In this document: in pieces, positions 44,950 through 48,802 of the stretch
How the letters are laid out: the number at the start of each line of letters is the position of its first letter
How positions within the stretch are numbered: the first letter of the stretch is position 1
DNA from: Gemmataceae bacterium
GTDB lineage: Bacteria > Planctomycetota > Planctomycetia > Gemmatales > Gemmataceae
Length of the DNA stretch: 48,802 bases
Direction of reading: 5' to 3'
Assembly (NCBI GenBank): GCA_009697105.1
Contig: SIAQ01000026.1
Location: 1 to 48,802 of the forward strand
Position numbers and translations under genes: made by a program
The notes under the pieces: generated by a model
The model's input: only the letters and a program-made list of their open reading frames with translations
Told to the model about the DNA's origin: nothing
Database searches by the model: none

Positions 44950-46029
44950 ATGAGTTCCAATATGCGTCGGGAAGACAAGAAACGGCGGCGCGAAAAACGC
45001 CAGTCCAAAGGAGACCGCGCTGGCGACCGGGTGGACGACCTCATCAAAATGCTGGATCGTGCCGAGAACACGCCACCGCCCGCGACCTTCCCCGGCGGGT
45101 GCGACCCGTCCGTGAGCCGACCGGATGCCCTGAAATTCGAGTTCTCGCAGTGGCTTTCCCGAAGTTCGGGGAGCGATCTCATGCGGCGGTTTGAACGGAA
45201 CATCAAGCATGGACTGCTCTGTTTCGTGCCTGAGATCGATCATTGGGCCATGGAGGAATTTTTCTGGCACGGAGCAGCTAACGATTCGTGGCAGCCGATC
45301 GACGCGTTTCTGACGGCGCATGGCGACCGGTTTCCGCCCGCCGCCCGCGAGCAAATCAAACTCTGGAAGCAGGCCAAGATCGGTTGTTACGAAGTTGGCG
45401 CCTGTGCCGACGACCTGATCTCGCTACGTGAACGCGATCCGCTAACCATGCAGCCCGTCGGCGATTGGGTGCGGGCCATCGCGCTCAACATCGGCGGCGT
45501 GAACGCTTATGCTTCGCAAAAAGGCTCTGTTAGCGTGACCTATCTTGCGCCATGGGCGCCGGAGCAGAATATCTATTGCGCCATGGGCTACGGTATGGGA
45601 ATGCCCGCTAACGATTGTGCGTCGGCAGCCGTATTGGTCCAGGGCATGCGAAACATCAAAGCCGTGGCCGTCCCGCTGCCGTTTCGGACGGGCAAAGTCG
45701 CTTTGCAGCAATGCCTCGAAAAATGGCTCCAGCGCGATTGGTTCACGTGGATGAAGGAACACGTTCGCTGCCCGTTTCCGGCGCTCGTCACGCTGCCGGA
45801 AAGAGGCCAGCGAATTCTCACGATCGACGACTGGGTCACGCAGACCGCCGAGGAAGCCGAGCGGATTGGCCTCCATTTCTGCGCCGCTATCACGCCGGAA
45901 GAAGTCGGCGTCCTCGGCGGCACGACTCTTATACCGCTCGATTTTGCAGGGTCAACCGCCACGGCGTTGGCGGAGTATCAGGCCTTTCGCATCATCACCG
46001 ACAATCTGATGCAGCGGGGCCGTCGGTAG
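44950..46029 (+). CDS. Conserved hypothetical protein, function unknown
   Basis: A 359-residue protein with a highly basic N-terminus (REDKKRRREKRQSKGDR) and no signal peptide. Middle and C-terminal parts have ordinary globular composition (DWVRAIALNIGGVNAYASQK, APWAPEQNIYCAMGYGMGMP, RILTIDDWVTQTAEEAERIG). I recognise no family motif. ATG at 44950 is preceded by AAGG at the very edge of MITE-like element 2, so that insertion supplies its leader. Codon use matches neighbouring genes. Confidence 0.75.
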   Translation: MSSNMRREDKKRRREKRQSKGDRAGDRVDDLIKMLDRAENTPPPATFPGGCDPSVSRPDALKFEFSQWLSRSSGSDLMRRFERNIKHGLLCFVPEIDHWAMEEFFWHGAANDSWQPIDAFLTAHGDRFPPAAREQIKLWKQAKIGCYEVGACADDLISLRERDPLTMQPVGDWVRAIALNIGGVNAYASQKGSVSVTYLAPWAPEQNIYCAMGYGMGMPANDCASAAVLVQGMRNIKAVAVPLPFRTGKVALQQCLEKWLQRDWFTWMKEHVRCPFPALVTLPERGQRILTIDDWVTQTAEEAERIGLHFCAAITPEEVGVLGGTTLIPLDFAGSTATALAEYQAFRIITDNLMQRGRR

Positions 46030-46049
46030 TTCCGTAGCATAAAACCTCA

Positions 46050-46104
46050 GAGCCGGAAGCGTAAGTGACGGATTGATGAAAACCGTCGCTTACGCTTCCG
46101 GCTC
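46050..46104. repeat. Class E palindrome, copy 5
   Basis: GAGCCGGAAGCGTAAGTGACGG and complement. Abuts the truncated end of the following gene relic. Confidence 0.88.
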
Positions 46105-46313
46105 GTGATTCGGAATCGCTGGAGGCCGACATCGTCGCCAAGACACTGACGCGGTTCCTCGACCGCTATCAGAAAGACCCCGCGTCGGCGGCGAAAGTGC
46201 TGCGCGTCGGCGAATCGCCCATCCGCCCCGGCCTCGTCGAGCCGGAGTTGGCCGCGTATGCGTTGATCGCGAACCTGCTGTTGAATTTGGATGAGACGAT
46301 TACGCGGAATTGA
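46105..46313 (+). pseudogene. C-terminal relic of a DUF1549/DUF1553 planctomycete cytochrome-type gene
   Basis: An open frame without a start reads DSESLEADIVAKTLTRFLDR, continues with VLRVGESPIRPGLVEPELAA and ends AYALIANLLLNLDETITRN stop. The final ELAAY...LLNLDET pattern is the usual ending of the large DUF1549/DUF1553 proteins of planctomycetes. About 69 codons remain; the rest is missing and a class E palindrome adjoins the break. Confidence 0.65.
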
Positions 46314-46325
46314 TGGGTTTGACGT

Positions 46326-46361
46326 AAGCCCAGAGGTGAGGTACTCCGAACCTCTGGGATA
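46326..46361. repeat. Class D single unit, copy 3
   Basis: Identical over ~36 bp to the left unit of copy 2 at 15425, but without the inverted partner. Confidence 0.85.
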
Positions 46362-46490
46362 AACGACGGCCGGGGCGGTATTGAAAAACTGGAGAAATGC
46401 TCTGACATTTTATTCCAGGTCAAAGCGTGATGGAAAAGGGTCGTGACAACTTTCTCCGATTCAATTCCAGAGCGATGCTCCAGTGAACGC

Positions 46491-46769
46491 CTACGGCATG
46501 CGCCACAGACATTCTTTCAGCCTGCGCCTTCCCTTTTCGGACTTCAAACATTGACTCGGCGAAAGGCCATCGAGCGCCGGAACTGCCGAGACCAACCAGT
46601 CGAATACTTGGTCTCCAAGATGGAGGTGGCAAGCCATCGCGATATCCAGATCGCCCTCTACAGCTGATAAAAGCTGTGCTTGGTTTGGGCACATCCGCCA
46701 TTCCGATTCGCAAACAATCGCGAATTGATGGAAGCCGTCATCGCCAGCGTAGTAGTCTTCAAGCGGCAA
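46491..46769 (-). CDS. Small protein with MbcA/ParS/Xre antitoxin-like C-terminus (tentative)
   Basis: A 92-residue frame, starting at TTG 46769 with AGGAC 6 nt upstream. The C-terminal part (VFDWLVSAVPALDGLSPSQC...KGRRRLKECLW) fits the toxin-binding domain of MbcA/ParS/Xre antitoxins, where 'P.L.G.SP...L....G...V' recurs. The N-terminal part is unrecognised. No RES-type toxin gene is next to it. Could also be a fragment or a chance frame. Confidence 0.4.
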   Translation of the reverse strand: MPLEDYYAGDDGFHQFAIVCESEWRMCPNQAQLLSAVEGDLDIAMACHLHLGDQVFDWLVSAVPALDGLSPSQCLKSEKGRRRLKECLWRMP

Positions 46770-46883
46770 TTTTATGTCCTACCCGCGAACGACTAAGTTC
46801 ACCTGCTGCGGCGGCCGGTGAGACTTTGAACCCTGATTTCATGCTGTGTCGCCGCAGTCCGGTGAAACGATTTGGTCGGCGGC

Positions 46884-47339
46884 TCATTCCTTGACCTCGA
46901 TCCCGAACTCCGAGAAACGCACCCCGAAGTGGGGGAACAGAATGTGCTCCTCAAACATCGACAACTCCTCATCGGGGATGCGGGTGAATGTCGAGTTATT
47001 ATTGGGAGCCCACCATTTATCAGGACCGTGATACGGCTTGACCTCGGTAGCCGCAAGAATGAGCCGAAACGTGCGGTCTACCCACCCGTCGCCGTACTCA
47101 CAGAAAAGGTTCGGCGGTCCAGAGAACTGACCAAGGATGTAAATGCCTTTGTTGCCATGCGTGAGATAAAAGTAATCGCCGATCTTGGCATTGATGAAAT
47201 CCTCGCCTTGTGATGTGGTCGAGCTCCCTTTTGCGCCGGTTCTACCATGCACATAGACGAGTCCTTGCTCGATCGAGAGAAGTGTATCTTGGGCGGTGAA
47301 GTCGCCACCTTGGGACAGTTTCCAAAAACGTGGTTCCAT
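46884..47339 (-). CDS. Hypothetical protein, possibly EVE/PUA-like
   Basis: A 151-residue soluble protein starting at ATG 47339 with GGGGAG 5 nt upstream. The order FWKLSQGGDF, INAKIGDYFYLTHGNKGIYI, LGQFSGP, WVDRTFRLI and WWAPNNNSTFTRIP suggests a small beta-barrel of the EVE/PUA kind, which in other proteins reads modified nucleobases. This is a resemblance of layout only. It lies in the accessory region beside other small orphan genes. Confidence 0.65.
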   Translation of the reverse strand: MEPRFWKLSQGGDFTAQDTLLSIEQGLVYVHGRTGAKGSSTTSQGEDFINAKIGDYFYLTHGNKGIYILGQFSGPPNLFCEYGDGWVDRTFRLILAATEVKPYHGPDKWWAPNNNSTFTRIPDEELSMFEEHILFPHFGVRFSEFGIEVKE

Positions 47340-47479
47340 GATGCTCCCCTTCGCCAACCGCCGAACGACGCATTTTAGCAGCAGGGGCCGCTGAAGAGGC
47401 GATGAGGCGCGAAAAACCCTCATGCGTCCCCAACTTGCTGCAATGCTTTGTTCAGCGGCACATGCGCCTCAGCCGATAA

Positions 47480-47824
47480 TCACATTACGCTCAGTCGAAC
47501 TATTGGCCGCCCCAGCCTTTCGGCGTAGGCAATTTCATTTTGTGTTGATGGGCCGGTGTATGGCGTGCCTCCCGCCTTTGTATCGATGTCAACGACCAAC
47601 ACCTCGCTGGCCAAATCAATCTTCCGGAGGTGGAGTTCGTCAAGGGCGGGTTTGGCGGCGCTATCGGTAACGTCAGCGTTTGGCAAATTGTCGGCCTTCA
47701 CCTCCGGCCCAACCACGATCTTGCCTTCGAGTGTTAAGCGGCGTCGCTGCCGAGCCATCTCGTCCCAAAATTTGCCGCTTCCACAAATACATACGATGGG
47801 CGGTGACTTCTTGCTGTCCGACAT
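47480..47824 (-). CDS. Nucleoside 2-deoxyribosyltransferase-like protein
   Basis: A 114-residue protein. The opening VCICGSGKFWDEMARQRRRL resembles the first strand and substrate loop of the family; SEVLVVDIDTKAGGTPYTGP with STQNEIAYAERLGRPIV gives the D..G.T..E pattern, where the glutamate is the likely nucleophile. Related proteins occur in phages and accessory islands. GGAG 8 nt before ATG 47824. Base exchange versus ADP-ribose-type substrates cannot be decided. Confidence 0.72.
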   Translation of the reverse strand: MSDSKKSPPIVCICGSGKFWDEMARQRRRLTLEGKIVVGPEVKADNLPNADVTDSAAKPALDELHLRKIDLASEVLVVDIDTKAGGTPYTGPSTQNEIAYAERLGRPIVRLSVM

Positions 47825-48026
47825 TTGAATGCTCCATTGTGCGATGCAATCACTTCTTCACGACAAATACCGAGTCAATGATTGTGAAAGCGCTGTTAGC
47901 CGGGCGACCGCTTTTGTCCATGATACCGGTTGACCCGGACCGGAGGCAGCGGCTGAAGACGATGCGAGACCTTCGCTAGTTTGCACCAGCAATCAGGCAA
48001 TCGGGCAATCGACGTCGAAATTCTTG

Positions 48027-48482
48027 CTACCAGGGTGCGTCATCGTAACGGACCTGGATAACATTTCCTTTGCGCAAACGAAGATTTACTTTTCTATTCC
48101 CGGCCGATGAAACCTTGTTGTAAATCCACACGTCATCTCCGCGGCTTCCCCCAGGGCCAATCGCCGGTCCACCGGGAACAATCTGGTCAGGTTCGCCTAT
48201 TGAGCGAAGAACCTCATTTGAAGACATGCCCAAAAGATTCAAATCAGCTTTACCCGCCTTACCCCCGTTCTTTTCGTCTTTAATCGCCCCTGGCTCCTTC
48301 TCCGGCGCGTTGCCGAGTGCCGCGTCTTTCTGAATCACTGCTGGGGCGTTCCATGCCCCCCAGCGGTACGCGACTAAGCCCCCACCCGCGACACAGCAGA
48401 CCATGAGAGCGCCGACAATGCCGAGGCCGCCCACCGCGAAAATCCAGGTCGGGAATCCTTCACGCTTAGGTTGTTCAGTCAT
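48027..48482 (-). CDS. Membrane-anchored protein with BamE/SmpA-like domain
   Basis: A 151-residue protein. One N-terminal helix (WIFAVGGLGIVGALMVCCVA) anchors a Lys/Gly/Glu-rich linker (~45-75) and a C-terminal domain with LLGMSSNEVLRSIGEPDQIV, DDVWIYNK and VNLRLRKGNVIQVRYDD. That domain matches the plan of SmpA/OmlA/BamE-like folds, where M.. .EV...G.P precedes strands. GGAGG 7 nt before ATG 48482. Function unknown. Confidence 0.72.
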   Translation of the reverse strand: MTEQPKREGFPTWIFAVGGLGIVGALMVCCVAGGGLVAYRWGAWNAPAVIQKDAALGNAPEKEPGAIKDEKNGGKAGKADLNLLGMSSNEVLRSIGEPDQIVPGGPAIGPGGSRGDDVWIYNKVSSAGNRKVNLRLRKGNVIQVRYDDAPW

Positions 48483-48497
48483 GGCCAACTCCTCCAC

Positions 48498-48715
48498 TTG
48501 ATGGCGACGGCGGATTTGCGGAGGACGCCACCTCGACGCGGCGCATTGATCGCTCGGTGCCGAACCTCATTTTAGCGTGCAAATGCGCACTCTTGCAACG
48601 TGTGGCGTAGTATAGTTCCTGTGCGCCATATAGCATAGGATGATTTCATTAAATGTCGCACCGCAATAGAAATGTCCCCATTTTCGTTGCATTAGAAATG
48701 TCCGCATACATTTCT
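48498..48715. repeat. IS end with repeated AAATGTCC sites
   Basis: AGAAATGTCC occurs at 48669-48678 and 48694-48703, and AAATGTCG at 48651, spaced 19-25 bp. Read on the minus strand they are repeated GGACATTTCT boxes just past the transposase stop, as seen at the ends of several transposons where the transposase binds. The exact outer boundary is not identifiable. The left part (48498-48640) shows nothing else. Confidence 0.55.
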
Positions 48716-48802
48716 CTATGCTTTCTTCTTGAACCCTTTTCGCCAGGGGTGATTCGTGGCTGGGCGCCATGGGCTTTTTTGGGTAGTCTCGCCCTTGCCA
48801 AC
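48716..48802 (-). CDS. Transposase, C-terminus only (runs off window)
   Basis: 28 codons ending QKSPWRPATNHPWRKGFKKK followed by A and TAG. The basic Pro/Trp tail (PxxNHPWRK) is typical of the C-termini of integrase-core transposases as I recall them. The body of the gene lies to the right, outside the window. The GGACATTTCT boxes follow within 15-65 bp, consistent with the 3' end of an IS. Confidence 0.6.
   Translation of the reverse strand, partial: VGKGETTQKSPWRPATNHPWRKGFKKKA

Noticed and set aside
47830..48020. Short plus-strand frame (MIVKALLAGRPLL...) between two minus-strand genes
   Set aside because: Only ~34 codons and no supporting signal.

Overview
The window looks like a chromosomal segment from a GC-rich planctomycete, probably of the Gemmata type. 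This is inferred from gene content, not from a marker gene. Pointers are the secreted MJ0042-type zinc-ribbon protein with an acidic linker, a Gly/Pro/Met-rich outer-membrane barrel protein, PQQ-propeller proteins, a metallophosphoesterase with a C-terminal carboxypeptidase-regulatory-like domain, and a relic of a DUF1549/DUF1553 (planctomycete cytochrome) gene. Both edges lie inside insertion sequences: the first codons of a leftward transposase-like gene at 1-61, and the last codons of another leftward transposase at 48716-48802.

Layout. 0.3-8.5 kb: aldo/keto reductase (minus), then cinA, a metallophosphoesterase, a Nudix hydrolase, a folK-SDR fusion and a large membrane protein (plus). 8.6-12.9 kb: a GNAT acetyltransferase and a double PQQ-propeller protein (minus). 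12.9-13.8 kb: a gene-free tangle of repeats. 13.8-23.2 kb: a complete F1Fo ATP synthase operon (two small AtpI-like membrane proteins, then a, c, b, delta, alpha, gamma, beta, epsilon). It is interrupted twice, by a decayed nucleotidyltransferase gene between alpha and gamma and by a four-helix-bundle cassette between beta and epsilon. 23.5-31 kb: an acidic zinc-ribbon protein, a tandem amidohydrolase, an MtfA-like peptidase, an outer-membrane barrel and a NagA-like deacetylase. 31-36.6 kb: an Lhr-like helicase with the nuclease-like phosphoesterase PdeM, tRNA-Ala(CGC), and a STAND-type ATPase. 36.7-44.5 kb: a deoxyhypusine-synthase-like protein, two small secreted paralogues, and on the minus strand dnaX-ybaB-recR plus rpoN, then a thioredoxin-like gene with an in-frame UGA. 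44.6-48.8 kb: accessory region with two miniature inverted-repeat elements, a gene relic, small orphan genes and an IS end.

The most notable points are: (i) a possible selenoprotein, a thioredoxin-like gene whose single in-frame UGA is followed by a hairpin; (ii) two MITE-like elements at 44.6-44.9 kb whose terminal repeats match the end of the IS entering at the left edge; (iii) the four-helix-bundle cassette, bounded by ~32-bp inverted repeats, seated exactly between atpD and atpC; (iv) about twenty long intergenic palindromes in several families whose arms covary; (v) an HPPK-SDR fusion lacking the SDR catalytic tyrosine; and (vi) a ybaB gene whose start codon is one base out of frame.

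Together the genes are mostly housekeeping (energy, recombination, replication, sigma-54, folate) with planctomycete-type cell-surface proteins. Mobile and decayed DNA is concentrated at the two ends and in the atp operon gaps.
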